A DNA stretch of 64,000 nucleotides, taken from the NCBI GenBank assembly GCA_016191785.1, contig JACPVJ010000114.1, forward strand, positions 1-64,000, in the 5' to 3' direction. The number at the start of each line of letters is the position of its first letter. Position 1 is the first letter of the stretch. The DNA comes from Myxococcales bacterium. GTDB lineage: Bacteria; Myxococcota_A; Polyangia; Polyangiales; Polyangiaceae. Below the pieces are notes generated by a model. It did not search any database. It saw only the letters and a program-made list of their open reading frames with translations, and had not been told where the DNA came from. This document shows positions 34,129 to 43,017 of the stretch, piece after piece. Position numbers and translations under genes: made by a program.

Positions 34129-34812
34129 GTGACCGACGCCCTCATTCAGTACATCCAGCTTGTCGCCGCCCACGCCCCCACCTGGGGTTTCTTCCTCGTC
34201 TTGCTCTTCATGACGATCGAGAGCTCGTTCATCCCCTTTCCCAGCGAAGTGGTGATGATCCCCGCGGGCTTCCTGGCCGCGCGCGGCGAGCTCAGCTTCG
34301 GGTCGCCGGTGCTCGATGCGGTGGTGGCGGTGATCGCTGGCATCGCCGGATCGCTCGCCGGGGCATACGTCAACTACTACCTCTTCTCTTGGCTCGGCAC
34401 GCCCTTCCTCGAGAAGTACGGCAAGTACTTCCTCTTGCCGAAGCCCAAGCTCGAGCGCGCCGAAGAGCTCTTCCGCCGATACGGCGCGGGCGCCACCTTC
34501 GTGTGCCGGCTCTTGCCCGCCATTCGCCAGTTGATCTCGATTCCCGCCGGGCTCTCGCGCATGCCGCTCGGCAGCTTCACGCTCTGGACGGGGCTGGGCG
34601 CGGGGATCTGGGTCGCGATCTTGACCGCCATCGGCTACTACTTCGGGACCACCACGGCCAACATGAGCTACGCGGAGCTCGTGCACCAAGGGAAGAAGAT
34701 GGCCAGCCGAGACCTGCTGTACATCCTTCCGGTGCTGGTGGTCGGCTTCGTCGCCTACGTGATGATCTCGAACCGAATCATGAAGCGCAGCGACGAGCCG
34801 GCGAAGGCCTGA
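34129..34812 (+). CDS. DedA-family membrane protein
   Basis: Predicted 227-residue DedA/VTT-family protein, a group that flips or moves lipid-linked phosphates and supports proton-motive force. Signature parts are ESSFIPFPSEVVMIPAG, the G-x-x-x-G helix AGIAGSLAGAYVNYYLF, and FVCRLLPAIRQLISIPAG with the reentrant-loop arginine. Five helices are predicted. GTG at 34129 follows GGGGAAAAACC, so the ribosome site is 5-9 bp upstream. The gene is convergent with the long TPR protein gene, 12 bp apart. Confidence 0.9.
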   Translation: MTDALIQYIQLVAAHAPTWGFFLVLLFMTIESSFIPFPSEVVMIPAGFLAARGELSFGSPVLDAVVAVIAGIAGSLAGAYVNYYLFSWLGTPFLEKYGKYFLLPKPKLERAEELFRRYGAGATFVCRLLPAIRQLISIPAGLSRMPLGSFTLWTGLGAGIWVAILTAIGYYFGTTTANMSYAELVHQGKKMASRDLLYILPVLVVGFVAYVMISNRIMKRSDEPAKA

Positions 34813-34824
34813 GCCCGAGCTGGC

Positions 34825-37734
34825 TCACTCTGCGGTCATGGCCCGCGCACGGGCCGCGGGGTCGTTCGGGTCGACCTCGACCGCCTTCTTCCACGCGGTG
34901 TGCGCGGCGCCGGTTTCCCCGGCCTTCGAGAGCGCGTCGCCCAGCGTGACCCAGGCCGAAGCCGACTTGGGGTCCAGGGTGGTAGCCCGCCTGGCCCAGT
35001 GCTTGGCTGCGTCGAGCTGCGCTTGCTCGAGCAGGGCCCGCGCGATCCCGGCGGCCGCGTCGGCGCGCCCGGGCTCCAGGGTCAGCGCCCGTCGGAACGC
35101 GCGCTCGGCTGCCACCTGGTCTTGCTTGCGCAGCGACTCGGCGCCGCGGTCCAGCTGGGCCTTCACCAGCTTCGCGCGGGCGCCGGCGTCTGCTGGCGTC
35201 ACGCCGTATCCGAGCAAGAGGGGATCGAGCGCTTTGGCCGCGTCCCCCGACAGGGCAAGGGCGTCACCGAGCAGGATCTGCGCGTTGGTGTCCTCCGGGC
35301 TCAGCTTCACGGCTTCGCGGGCGGCCCCGATGGCCGCCTTGGCATCGCGCCGATTCAAGAGCGTGCGGGCCAAACCGGCATGGGCCTCGCCGTTCTTCGG
35401 ATCGAAGCGCATCGCTTTGCAGTAGGCCGCCTGCGCGCCGTTCATGTCTCCGCGGGCCAGCTCTTTCCGCGCCGCGCGGATCTGATCGTAGGCGGCCCCG
35501 GGGTAGACGCCGGGGCTCGGAGGAAGCGGTCCGAGCAGCTTGTCGCAGGTCGGGGCAGTCGTCAGTCCTTCGGCCAGGTCGGCCGTTGGCTCGGGCTCGG
35601 GCTTTGCGGGAGGCGGCGTGGGCTTCGGAGTGGGCCTCGCGCTCGCGCTGGGCGTCGGCGCGGGTGCGGTCGACCCGGTCTGCTCGGGGTTGGGTGCGGG
35701 CCTCTCACGCCCAGACTTGCCGATCGCCAGCACCACCAAGGTCCCGAGGGCGAGCACACCCAAGAGCCCGCCCAGCGCGTAGAGCAACGTGCCCACCGGG
35801 CCGCTCGATTTGGCCCCGCGCCGGGCACCGACGGCCCGCGGTCGCTCCGAGGTGCGCTGCGCGCGCGCCTCGCCCGCCGCGGCCGATGGCATGCTGGGCG
35901 GGATCGGCGGCGGCTCGGCGTCGGCCATGTTCAGCGCGACGTCCGGCGTGGTCATCAGGTTCGTGGTCTGCGGCTGCTCGGTGGGCTCGACGTGGACGCG
36001 TCCGCTCGAGACCACCATCAACGCTGCCAGCGCCACCGGGCCCGACAGCTCGCGAGCCTCGGGCGCGAGCACTTCGCCCGACGCGCCCACGACCAACCCC
36101 TCCGAGACGTCGATCCGCACTCGCAGACGTGGGTTCTGGATCGTGGCCCGGACCGCCTTGGTCGCCGAGGTGAGCCCCCGGAGCAGGCGCGCGGGGCCCG
36201 TGATCTCGAGGCGCGTGTCGAAGGCGGCGCGCGAATCGGCCCGCTCGGCCAGCGCTCGCTCGGGTTCGGCCAGGGCCGAGAGGGTCCCCAAGATGCGCTC
36301 GATGGCGGGCACCGCGCGCTCTTCCGACCAGACCTCGTTCCAGCGCACGACCAAGAGCGACGCCCACCGCAGGCGGGTGTCGCGCCGCATGCGGCGCATC
36401 AGCTCGTAGCCTTCACCTTGGGCTTCTTGCTCGCCGATCAGCAAGACCGCAGGGTCCATGGTGCGGATCCGGTGGAAGCGCACCTCGCTCGGATCCAGAT
36501 CGGTGACGACCACGTCGACGCCCCGCTCCCGGAGCTCTTGCGCAATGGCGTCGGCGCGGGCGGCGTCGCTGTCGGCCAGCACCACCCGGAGGCCCTTCAC
36601 GTCCACGTGGGTCTCGGGCGGCTCGTCGTCAACCCCGCCCAAGAGCTGCACCGTCCCGGCGGCGCGCTCGTCGAACTCGTAGGTCAGCGGTTCGGCGGTC
36701 ACCACGTGCTCACGCACCCGCGACACGAAGTCGTCGATGGTCTCGGTCAGCGCTCGGCCGCCGCCGAGCACGATGCGAATTGCCTGGCCCTCCGTGCTCC
36801 CCTGCGCCCGCACGCTCAAGATGCCGGTGCGCAGCTCGTGCTCCAGCGCTCCGACCAGCTCTTGCAGCGTCGCTTCGCCGACGTCCCCCAGCGTCTCTGC
36901 CTCGCGGTCGGGGATCTCGCGCGCCAAGGTGGCGATGCGATCGGCCATCTCGTCCATGCTGGCGGAGCGCGGAATCACCGCCGCCGCCCCGTGCCGGAAG
37001 GCCTGCAGGCGCGTCTCGAGCTCGGTGTTGTCGTCCAAGATGGCGACCGGCACGACACTGCTCTGGGGCGAGAGCGCGAGGGCGCGCAAGATGTGATGCC
37101 CCGAGTCACGAGCCGCATCGCCGGCCAGCACGACCAGATCGGGCGCGAGGGCGATCACCGCGTCTGCCACCTCTTGCACCGCGGCTCGCACGACCTGCAC
37201 ACGATGGCGAGCGAGCGCGGGCTCGAGAGCCGCGCTCAGTGTCTCGGGGGCGCCGACCAAGAGCACGCTGGGCTCACCGGGGCGCCCTGCCGGTCGCCGG
37301 CGCGCCAGCTCGCGCAGGCGAAATGCCCGCGACTCGTCCCGGGCGGGCAGCTGACTCAGGCGAAACGCCCGGGAGTCTTCGCGACCCGGCAGCTGGCTAG
37401 CTCGAAAGGCGCGCGAGTCGTCCCGTCGGATCGGTGGCGGGCCGTCATCGAACGGCGGAGGGGGCGGGCCAGGATCGCGCGGCTTGCCCCGGCCGCGGGC
37501 GTCGTCTGGCAACCGCGCAGGCTTTGGAAAGACGGCGGTCGGATCCTCGTTCGTCACCGACTCGAGCTCGGGCCGCGGCACGGGCTTGGGCTGGTGCGCC
37601 GCCGGCGGCAGCGGGACCTTCGGCGCAGGCACCGTGGGTCGGTAGTGCTCCGAGAGCGCCAGCGGATGACGCGTCGGCTTGGACGACTCCAAGGGGTCGT
37701 CGCCTGACCCGTCGTTCGAGTGACCACCCGGCAT
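34825..37734 (-). CDS. Large signalling protein with two receiver-like domains, one helix and C-terminal TPRs
   Basis: Predicted 969-residue protein. N-terminal 100 residues are Pro/Asp/Arg-rich; three tandem 14-residue units (RDDSRAFRASQLPG, REDSRAFRLSQLPA, RDESRAFRLRELAR) lie near 103-144. Receiver-like folds follow (SVLLVGAPETLSAAL, about 155-270; VVLADSDAARADAIAQEL, about 388-500) but both lack the normal set of phosphorylation residues. One transmembrane helix lies near 655-675, then a Pro-rich tether and a TPR array of six units to the end, so the TPRs may sit outside the cytoplasm. A role in gliding or polarity signalling is possible, not shown. It is a myxobacterial-looking fusion I do not recognise. 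Confidence 0.78.
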   Translation of the reverse strand: MPGGHSNDGSGDDPLESSKPTRHPLALSEHYRPTVPAPKVPLPPAAHQPKPVPRPELESVTNEDPTAVFPKPARLPDDARGRGKPRDPGPPPPPFDDGPPPIRRDDSRAFRASQLPGREDSRAFRLSQLPARDESRAFRLRELARRRPAGRPGEPSVLLVGAPETLSAALEPALARHRVQVVRAAVQEVADAVIALAPDLVVLAGDAARDSGHHILRALALSPQSSVVPVAILDDNTELETRLQAFRHGAAAVIPRSASMDEMADRIATLAREIPDREAETLGDVGEATLQELVGALEHELRTGILSVRAQGSTEGQAIRIVLGGGRALTETIDDFVSRVREHVVTAEPLTYEFDERAAGTVQLLGGVDDEPPETHVDVKGLRVVLADSDAARADAIAQELRERGVDVVVTDLDPSEVRFHRIRTMDPAVLLIGEQEAQGEGYELMRRMRRDTRLRWASLLVVRWNEVWSEERAVPAIERILGTLSALAEPERALAERADSRAAFDTRLEITGPARLLRGLTSATKAVRATIQNPRLRVRIDVSEGLVVGASGEVLAPEARELSGPVALAALMVVSSGRVHVEPTEQPQTTNLMTTPDVALNMADAEPPPIPPSMPSAAAGEARAQRTSERPRAVGARRGAKSSGPVGTLLYALGGLLGVLALGTLVVLAIGKSGRERPAPNPEQTGSTAPAPTPSASARPTPKPTPPPAKPEPEPTADLAEGLTTAPTCDKLLGPLPPSPGVYPGAAYDQIRAARKELARGDMNGAQAAYCKAMRFDPKNGEAHAGLARTLLNRRDAKAAIGAAREAVKLSPEDTNAQILLGDALALSGDAAKALDPLLLGYGVTPADAGARAKLVKAQLDRGAESLRKQDQVAAERAFRRALTLEPGRADAAAGIARALLEQAQLDAAKHWARRATTLDPKSASAWVTLGDALSKAGETGAAHTAWKKAVEVDPNDPAARARAMTAE

Positions 37735-37797
37735 CGGCAGACGCAGAGGATCGCAGAGGTTCGCCCCTGGGGCCAGATGACGGGAGCGCAGTTGCGC

Positions 37798-38574
37798 TCA
37801 CGCCCGGGCGAGCAGCTCGACCAGCGCCGGGTGGATCGCACCATTCGTCGCGATCACGTGTCCCTCGGCGAGCCGCAGGGGACCCCCGCCCAGGTGCGAC
37901 AGCTGCCCACCTGCCGCCAGCACGATGGCCGCGCCGGCCGCGAGGTCCCATGGGTTCAGTCGCCGTTCCCAGTAGCCGTCGTAGGTTCCGTCGGCGACGA
38001 AGCACAGGTCGATGGCTGCGGCGCCGCAGCGTCGCACGGCTTGGCAGCGCTTCTTCACCCCGATGAACGCCGCGAAGTTGTTGTCCGGCTCGCGTTCGCG
38101 CTCGCGGGGAAAGCCGGTGGCGAGCAGCGACTGCTCCAGGGACGCGGTCTGGCTGACATGGCACGGCTCGGCGTTGCGAAGCGCCTGGCCCCCGACGAAC
38201 CCGCTCCACTCGAGCCCCAGCGCCGGGGCGACCACCGCGCCGGCCAGCGGCTCGCCGGCTGCCGTCACTCCGAGGCTCACGCACCACACCGGGTGACCGT
38301 GGGCATAGTTCGTCGTGCCGTCGATAGGATCGCAATACCAGACCCGCTCGGCGTCGTGGGCGCCGCCCTCTTCTTCGCCGACCACCGCGATCTGTGGCGT
38401 GAGCGCGGCCAGTCGAGAGCGGATCAAGCGCTCGGAGGCGAGATCGAACTCGGTGACCAGATCGTGGGTGCCCTTCTCGCTGACCGCCATCTTGCGCCGA
38501 AAACCGCTCAGCGCCAGGGCGCCGGCGTCCCGTGCGACGCTGAGCGCGATCTCCGCGAGGACCTCCGGCGTCAC
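37798..38574 (-). CDS. Inositol monophosphatase-family phosphatase
   Basis: Predicted 258-residue metal-dependent phosphatase (FIG superfamily). The metal-binding GEEEGG, DPIDGTTNYAHG and WDLAAGAAIV motifs are intact, with the fold's usual length. Substrates of bacterial relatives include myo-inositol-1-phosphate and 3'-phosphoadenosine phosphate; sequence alone does not decide. GTG 38574 overlaps by 4 bp (GTGA) the stop of the split ychJ-like gene upstream, so the two are translationally coupled. Confidence 0.88.
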   Translation of the reverse strand: MTPEVLAEIALSVARDAGALALSGFRRKMAVSEKGTHDLVTEFDLASERLIRSRLAALTPQIAVVGEEEGGAHDAERVWYCDPIDGTTNYAHGHPVWCVSLGVTAAGEPLAGAVVAPALGLEWSGFVGGQALRNAEPCHVSQTASLEQSLLATGFPREREREPDNNFAAFIGVKKRCQAVRRCGAAAIDLCFVADGTYDGYWERRLNPWDLAAGAAIVLAAGGQLSHLGGGPLRLAEGHVIATNGAIHPALVELLARA

Positions 38575-39062
38575 GCAGCCTTGCCGTGGCACTTCTTGAA
38601 TTTCTTGCCGCTGCCGCAGTGACACGGGTCGTTGCGGCCGATCCGTGGCCCCTCGTTCTTGACCGTCGGCCCGGCCAGCGGCTCGGCGTCGGCGAAGAGC
38701 CAGACCCCCTCGCGCTTCTCGAACGTCGCCCGCTCGCGGTGCTCGAGGCTGACGTTCTTCACCTTGTACCGAGCGACGAACTCGACCGTGCCACGGTCGT
38801 CGTCTTTGCCGCCGGCCTCCGTGCTCAGCACCTCGAGCCCGAGCCACTTGCTGCTCCGGCTCCAGGCCTCGGTCTGCGCGCGGTCGACGTCCTTCCCCGC
38901 CTCGGGCGTGTGCGACTTCAAGACGAAGTCCACCTAGCCGAGCGCGTACGCGGAATAGCGCGCACGCATCAGCGCTTCGGCGGTCTCGGCGGCCTTCTCG
39001 CCTTTGATGATGGGCAGGCAGTGGGACTCGGTGGACTCGCCAATTCCGCAGACGCAGGGCAC
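38571..39062 (-). pseudogene. ychJ: YchJ-like SEC-C protein split by an in-frame TAG codon
   Basis: Read from GTG 39062, the frame encodes PCVCGIGESTESHC (N-terminal SEC-C-like zinc motif) and continues to MRARYSAYALG, then meets TAG at 38934-38936, then at once VDFVLKSHTPEAGK and 115 more residues ending with a second SEC-C motif, NDPCHCGSGKKFKKCH. In complete YchJ/UPF0225 proteins these parts join directly (ALG-x-VDF), so one sense codon has become TAG; a single base change from GAG, AAG or similar suffices. A GTG follows the TAG immediately, so the 120-residue C-terminal piece could be restarted. Either a recent pseudogene, a read-through or restart case, or a sequencing error. YchJ function is unknown. 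Confidence 0.7.
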
Positions 39063-39211
39063 GGGGTGTCTCCTTCTTGCCAGACCGCGCTGGCCAGGGC
39101 GGCGTGAATGCCACCGAATGGCCCGACCGACAAGCGCCGCGTGGCGGGAGCCAGAACATTGGCTTCTCCCCCCACCCCCTGGTCTATGATGCCCCTTTCG
39201 GCGCCGGAGGG

Positions 39212-40525
39212 ATGATGTCGAAACCGATACCGACCGATCGGAGCGAGAGCGTCTTCGAGGACTACAAGCACGAGTACGACGCCAAGCAGGCGGCGGTCGA
39301 GGCCAACCGCTGCCTCTACTGCTCGGACGCGCCCTGCACCAAGGCGTGCCCGACGCACATCGACGTCCCGGAGTTCATCCGCAAGATCGCCACCGGCAAT
39401 CTCAAGGGCTCGGCCCGCACCATCTTCGAGGCGAACATCTTGGGCATGAGCTGCGCGCGGGTCTGCCCGGTCGAGGTCTTGTGCGTGGGGGACTGTGTCT
39501 ACAACCAGATGGGCGTCCCCCCCATCCAGATCGGCAAGCTGCAGCGTTTTGCCACCGACCACGCCTATGCGCAGGGTTGGCGGCTGTTCGAGGCGGGCGC
39601 CCCGAGCGGCAAGAGCGTGGGGTTGGTCGGCGCCGGCCCGGCGTCCCTCGCCGCCGCCCACGAGCTCCGGCGGCTGGGCCATGCGTGCACCGTCTACGAG
39701 AAGCGTCCGGTGATCGGCGGGCTGAACACCACCGGCATCGCGCCTTACAAGATGCGCGCCGACCGCTCGGTAGAGGAAGCAGAGTGGGTACTGGGTATCG
39801 GCGGCGTCGAGGTGAAGACCGGCGTCGAGGTCGGCAAGGACATCACGCTCGATCGGCTGGAGCGCGAGCACGCCGCGGTGTTCGTGGGCGTCGGGCTCGG
39901 CCCCGACACCCGGCTGGGAGTGCCCGGTGAGGACCTGCCCGGTGTCCACGGCGCGGTGGAGGTGATCGAGCGGATGAAGCTCGGCAAGCTGGCGCTCGAG
40001 GGCGTGAAGAGCGCGCTGGTGATCGGCGGCGGGAACACCGCCATCGACGGCGTCCGCGAGCTCGCGGGGCTGGGCGTCCCGAGCGTCACCCTGGTGTACC
40101 GGGGGAGCGAAGCGCAGATGCCGGGGTACCGCCACGAGTGGCTGGCCGCGAGGGAGGCGGGCGTCGCCTCCGCGTTCCACGCCGTGCCCGTCGCCTTCGA
40201 GGGCAGCGGCCGTGTCCAGCGCGCGCGCCTGGTCCGCACCGACGCCCAGAAGAAGCCCATCGCCGGCAGCGAGCTCTCGCTCGATGCCGACCTGGTGTTG
40301 ATGGCCATCGGGCAGTCCACCCTCGGTCAGCTGCTGTCGGGGCTCGCGGGGGTGCTGGTGGACAAGGGTCGAATCGTCACCGACGAAAGCGGAGCGACCG
40401 GTCGCAAGGGTTGGTACGCCGGTGGCGACTGCCGCAACGGCGGCAAAGAGGTCGTGAACGCCGCGGCCGAAGGCAAGGCGGCCGCGCAGGCCATTCACCG
40501 TATGCTCGGAGGCAAAGATGCCTGA
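39212..40525 (+). CDS. preT: NAD(P)-dependent dihydropyrimidine dehydrogenase, PreT-like subunit
   Basis: Predicted 437-residue glutamate-synthase-beta-like flavoprotein that passes electrons from NAD(P)H to the PreA subunit. The N-terminus has eight cysteines for two iron-sulfur clusters (CLYCSDAPCTKACP, CARVCPVEVLCVGDC); FAD (GLVGAGPASLAAAHEL) and NAD (VIGGGNTAIDG) folds follow. With PreA it reduces uracil or thymine, the first step of pyrimidine breakdown. The double ATG at 39212/39215 follows GGAGGG directly, so the true start may be the second. It overlaps preA by 8 bp. Other pyrimidine catabolism genes are not in the window. Confidence 0.88.
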   Translation: MMSKPIPTDRSESVFEDYKHEYDAKQAAVEANRCLYCSDAPCTKACPTHIDVPEFIRKIATGNLKGSARTIFEANILGMSCARVCPVEVLCVGDCVYNQMGVPPIQIGKLQRFATDHAYAQGWRLFEAGAPSGKSVGLVGAGPASLAAAHELRRLGHACTVYEKRPVIGGLNTTGIAPYKMRADRSVEEAEWVLGIGGVEVKTGVEVGKDITLDRLEREHAAVFVGVGLGPDTRLGVPGEDLPGVHGAVEVIERMKLGKLALEGVKSALVIGGGNTAIDGVRELAGLGVPSVTLVYRGSEAQMPGYRHEWLAAREAGVASAFHAVPVAFEGSGRVQRARLVRTDAQKKPIAGSELSLDADLVLMAIGQSTLGQLLSGLAGVLVDKGRIVTDESGATGRKGWYAGGDCRNGGKEVVNAAAEGKAAAQAIHRMLGGKDA

Positions 40526-41804
40526 TCTGTCCACCAACTGCGCGGGCATTCGCTCGCCGAATCCGTTCTGGTTGGCCTCGGCGCCGCCCGCCAACTCGGG
40601 AGCTCAGGTGCAGCGCGCGTTCGACGCCGGCTGGGGCGGCGCGGTGTGGAAGACGCTGGGCGTGCCGATCCAGAACGTGTCGAGTCGCTTCGGCGCGATC
40701 AACTATTCGGGCACGCGCGCCATCGGCTTCAACAACATCGAGCTCATCACCGACCGGCCGCTCGAGGTGAACTTCAGGGAGATCTACGAGACCAAGAAGA
40801 AGTATCCCAAGCACGCGGTGGTGGTCTCGCTGATGGTCGAGACGCAAGAGGAGTGGAAGGACATCATCAAGCGCTCGATCGACGCCGGCGCCGACGGCCT
40901 CGAGCTGAACTTCGGCTGCCCCCACGGCATGTGCGAGCGCGGCATGGGGTCGGCCGTGGGCCAAGAGCCGAAGGTCAACGAGCGGATCACCGCGTGGGCC
41001 GTCGAGTACTCGACCGTGCCGGTCTTGGTGAAGCTCACGCCCAACGTGTCGGACATCTTGCCCCACGGGCTGGCGGCCCAGCGGGGTGGCGCCCACGGTG
41101 TGTCGCTGATCAACACCATCAAGAGCATCGTCTCGGTCGACATCGACCGGTTCGTCCCCGAGCCGCGCGTGGGCTCGCAGAGCACCAACGGCGGGTACTG
41201 CGGCGCAGCGGTCAAGCCCATCGCGCTGCACATGCTGGCGCGCCTCTCGCGCTCGGAGGACTTCGACCTTCCGGTCAGCGGAATCGGCGGAATCACCAAC
41301 TGGCGCGACGCCGTCGAGTTCATGCTGCTGGGCGCTTCGAGCGTGCAGGTGTGCACCGAGGTGATGCTCAAGGGCTACCGCATCGTCGAGGACATGATCG
41401 AGGGCCTCGGCGAGTACATGGCCTCCCACGGGTTTCAGACCCTCGACCAGCTCGTGGGCAAGGCCGTGCCGGCCTATTCCGAGTGGGGCGATCTCGATCT
41501 GAACTACGAAACCGTCGCCAAGATCGACGACAAGAAGTGCATCGGCTGTCAGCTGTGCGTGGTCGCCTGTCACGACGGCGCCCACCAGTGCATTCACCCG
41601 GCGAAGGAAGAGGCCGGGGCGAGCGCCACGCGCGTGCCGGTGGTCGACGAGGCCGAGTGCGTCGGCTGCAACCTCTGCCAGATCGTGTGCCCGGTGCCCG
41701 GCTGCATCAGCCTGGTGGCCGTGGACAACGGCTTCGCGCCGGCTTCTTGGAACCAGCACGTGACCACCGGAGCGAAGCTCAGGCCCAAGAAGGGCGCGCA
41801 CTGA
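40518..41804 (+). CDS. preA: Dihydropyrimidine dehydrogenase, PreA-like catalytic subunit
   Basis: Predicted 428-residue FMN barrel of the dihydroorotate/dihydropyrimidine dehydrogenase type fused at the C-terminus to a two-cluster ferredoxin (CIGCQLCVVAC and CVGCNLCQIVCP, with further cysteines). NFGCPHGMCERGMGSAVGQ is the active-site loop; in the mammalian enzyme the catalytic Cys lies at the position of valine here, with a cysteine instead at GMC, so the exact acid residue is uncertain. VKLTPNVSDI and GGITNWRDAVEFMLLGASSVQV contact FMN. It pairs with PreT, as in enterobacteria. Confidence 0.9.
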   Translation: MPDLSTNCAGIRSPNPFWLASAPPANSGAQVQRAFDAGWGGAVWKTLGVPIQNVSSRFGAINYSGTRAIGFNNIELITDRPLEVNFREIYETKKKYPKHAVVVSLMVETQEEWKDIIKRSIDAGADGLELNFGCPHGMCERGMGSAVGQEPKVNERITAWAVEYSTVPVLVKLTPNVSDILPHGLAAQRGGAHGVSLINTIKSIVSVDIDRFVPEPRVGSQSTNGGYCGAAVKPIALHMLARLSRSEDFDLPVSGIGGITNWRDAVEFMLLGASSVQVCTEVMLKGYRIVEDMIEGLGEYMASHGFQTLDQLVGKAVPAYSEWGDLDLNYETVAKIDDKKCIGCQLCVVACHDGAHQCIHPAKEEAGASATRVPVVDEAECVGCNLCQIVCPVPGCISLVAVDNGFAPASWNQHVTTGAKLRPKKGAH

Positions 41805-41825
41805 AGGGCCCGCGGCGGGGCGCGG

Positions 41826-42218
41826 TCACTCGCCGGCGAACGCCTCGACGAAGCGCGGCGGCAAGGGCACGGCCCTCCGGTCCTCGCCCACCGTGACCAT
41901 GGCGGTGTGACCCTCGACGAGCAGCTCGAGGGCGCCGCCGTCGAGCACGCGGTGCACTCGGTGGCCGATCCGGAAGCCCTTGCTGCGCGTCTCTTCGACG
42001 AACGACTGCACCTCGAGCAGGTCGTCGAAGCGGGCCGGGGCTCGGTAGCGACACGCGGTCTCGACGATGGGCAGGTGGTAGTCGTAGGGGAGCCCGAGCT
42101 CCCGGAACATCTCGACCCGCCCCGTCTCGAAATAGAGGAAGTAGCTCGCGTAGTACACGATGCCCGAGGTGTCGGTGTCGGCGTAGCGGACGCGCAGGCG
42201 CGTGCTGAAGACCTTCAT
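41826..42218 (-). CDS. YbgC-like acyl-CoA thioesterase (hotdog fold)
   Basis: Predicted 130-residue hotdog-fold thioesterase. The signature VRYADTDTSGIVYYASYFLYFE contains the active-site aspartate of the YbgC/4-hydroxybenzoyl-CoA thioesterase group. ATG 42218 is preferred; upstream codons would add basic residues that families of this type lack. It is convergent with preA 21 bp away and divergent from a lipoprotein gene. The acyl chain is unknown; related enzymes act on short-chain acyl-CoA or on acyl-ACP. Confidence 0.85.
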   Translation of the reverse strand: MKVFSTRLRVRYADTDTSGIVYYASYFLYFETGRVEMFRELGLPYDYHLPIVETACRYRAPARFDDLLEVQSFVEETRSKGFRIGHRVHRVLDGGALELLVEGHTAMVTVGEDRRAVPLPPRFVEAFAGE

Positions 42219-42306
42219 CGCGCGGAAGTAGAGCTTCCGACCACAGCCAACGCAAGGCGCCTGCCGCGGGGTTGACGGCCGGCGCGTGCGCCGTGACCCT
42301 GGCCGC

Positions 42307-42981
42307 ATGCGAGCGATGATCGGGCTTCTGGCACTGGCGGGCTGCGCGGCTCCCGCTCCCGAGGTAGCTGGCCCCGCCTCCGGCGGAGCGACGACCCCGT
42401 CGCCCGCGGCGTCTGCCGACTCGCCGGGCGCGGCACCGATGGAGGCGCCGCCAACCGCCGCCGCCGACCCCTCGGCCGACGCCTCTGCCGAGCCGGCCGC
42501 CCCGGCTGACCCGCAGCCCCCGACTGTCGCCACGACTCCCGCTCCCGAGCCCTCGGCGGATCCGAGCGCGCGGGACCCTCGACGGATCGTTAAGCAGCAG
42601 CGCCCACGCTCGCTCTTGGTCCCCGAGCTCGCGGCGCTCGAGAGGCTCTACGCGGCGACGCGGAAGAGCTCGCCCGACCGGCCCGTGGTGATGCGCCGGC
42701 TTGCGGAGGGGTACGTCGAGCTCGAGTACGCCGCCGCGCACGAACCCGACGGCGCCAAGATCGCCACCGCCGCGCGCAAGCACGCCCTGACGTACTACCT
42801 CGCGCTCAGGTCCGAGTACCCGACCTACGCCAAGCTCGACGAGGTCCTCTACTATGCGGGCTACGAGCACGAGCGCGGTGGCGACTCGGCGAATGCCCGC
42901 GCGCTCTACCGCGAGCTGATGCAGCAGTCGCCCACGTCGCCGTTCGTTCTGCGGGTCCCCGCGAAGTGGCGAAGCCGCTGA
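42307..42981 (+). CDS. Lipoprotein with Ala/Pro linker and TPR-like repeat region
   Basis: Predicted 224-residue lipoprotein (lipobox ALAGC, Cys 14). A linker rich in Ala, Pro, Ser and Asp runs to about 95; the C-terminal 125 residues are helical with a TPR-like pattern (LDEVLYYAGYEHERGGDSANARALYREL). Such tails bind partners in gliding or outer-membrane assembly systems, but no partner is evident. ATG 42307 places the lipobox normally; an earlier start at 42286 adds seven residues. A strong hairpin follows the stop. Confidence 0.75.
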   Translation: MRAMIGLLALAGCAAPAPEVAGPASGGATTPSPAASADSPGAAPMEAPPTAAADPSADASAEPAAPADPQPPTVATTPAPEPSADPSARDPRRIVKQQRPRSLLVPELAALERLYAATRKSSPDRPVVMRRLAEGYVELEYAAAHEPDGAKIATAARKHALTYYLALRSEYPTYAKLDEVLYYAGYEHERGGDSANARALYRELMQQSPTSPFVLRVPAKWRSR

Positions 42982-42983
42982 AG

Positions 42984-43004
42984 GCCGGTCAAGTGGCGAC
43001 CGGC
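42984..43004. terminator. Hairpin between convergent genes
   Basis: GCCGGTC and GACCGGC are perfect 7-bp arms around a 7-nt loop (42984-42990 and 42998-43004), starting 3 bp after the lipoprotein stop and ending 14 bp before the kinase stop. In this position it could end transcription from both sides; no T-run is present on either strand. Confidence 0.4.
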
Positions 43005-43017
43005 GCGCGCCGGGCGA

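Noticed and set aside
34900..37707. 935-codon plus-strand frame opposite the large TPR protein
   Set aside because: Shadow of the 969-residue gene; no domains and no start signals.
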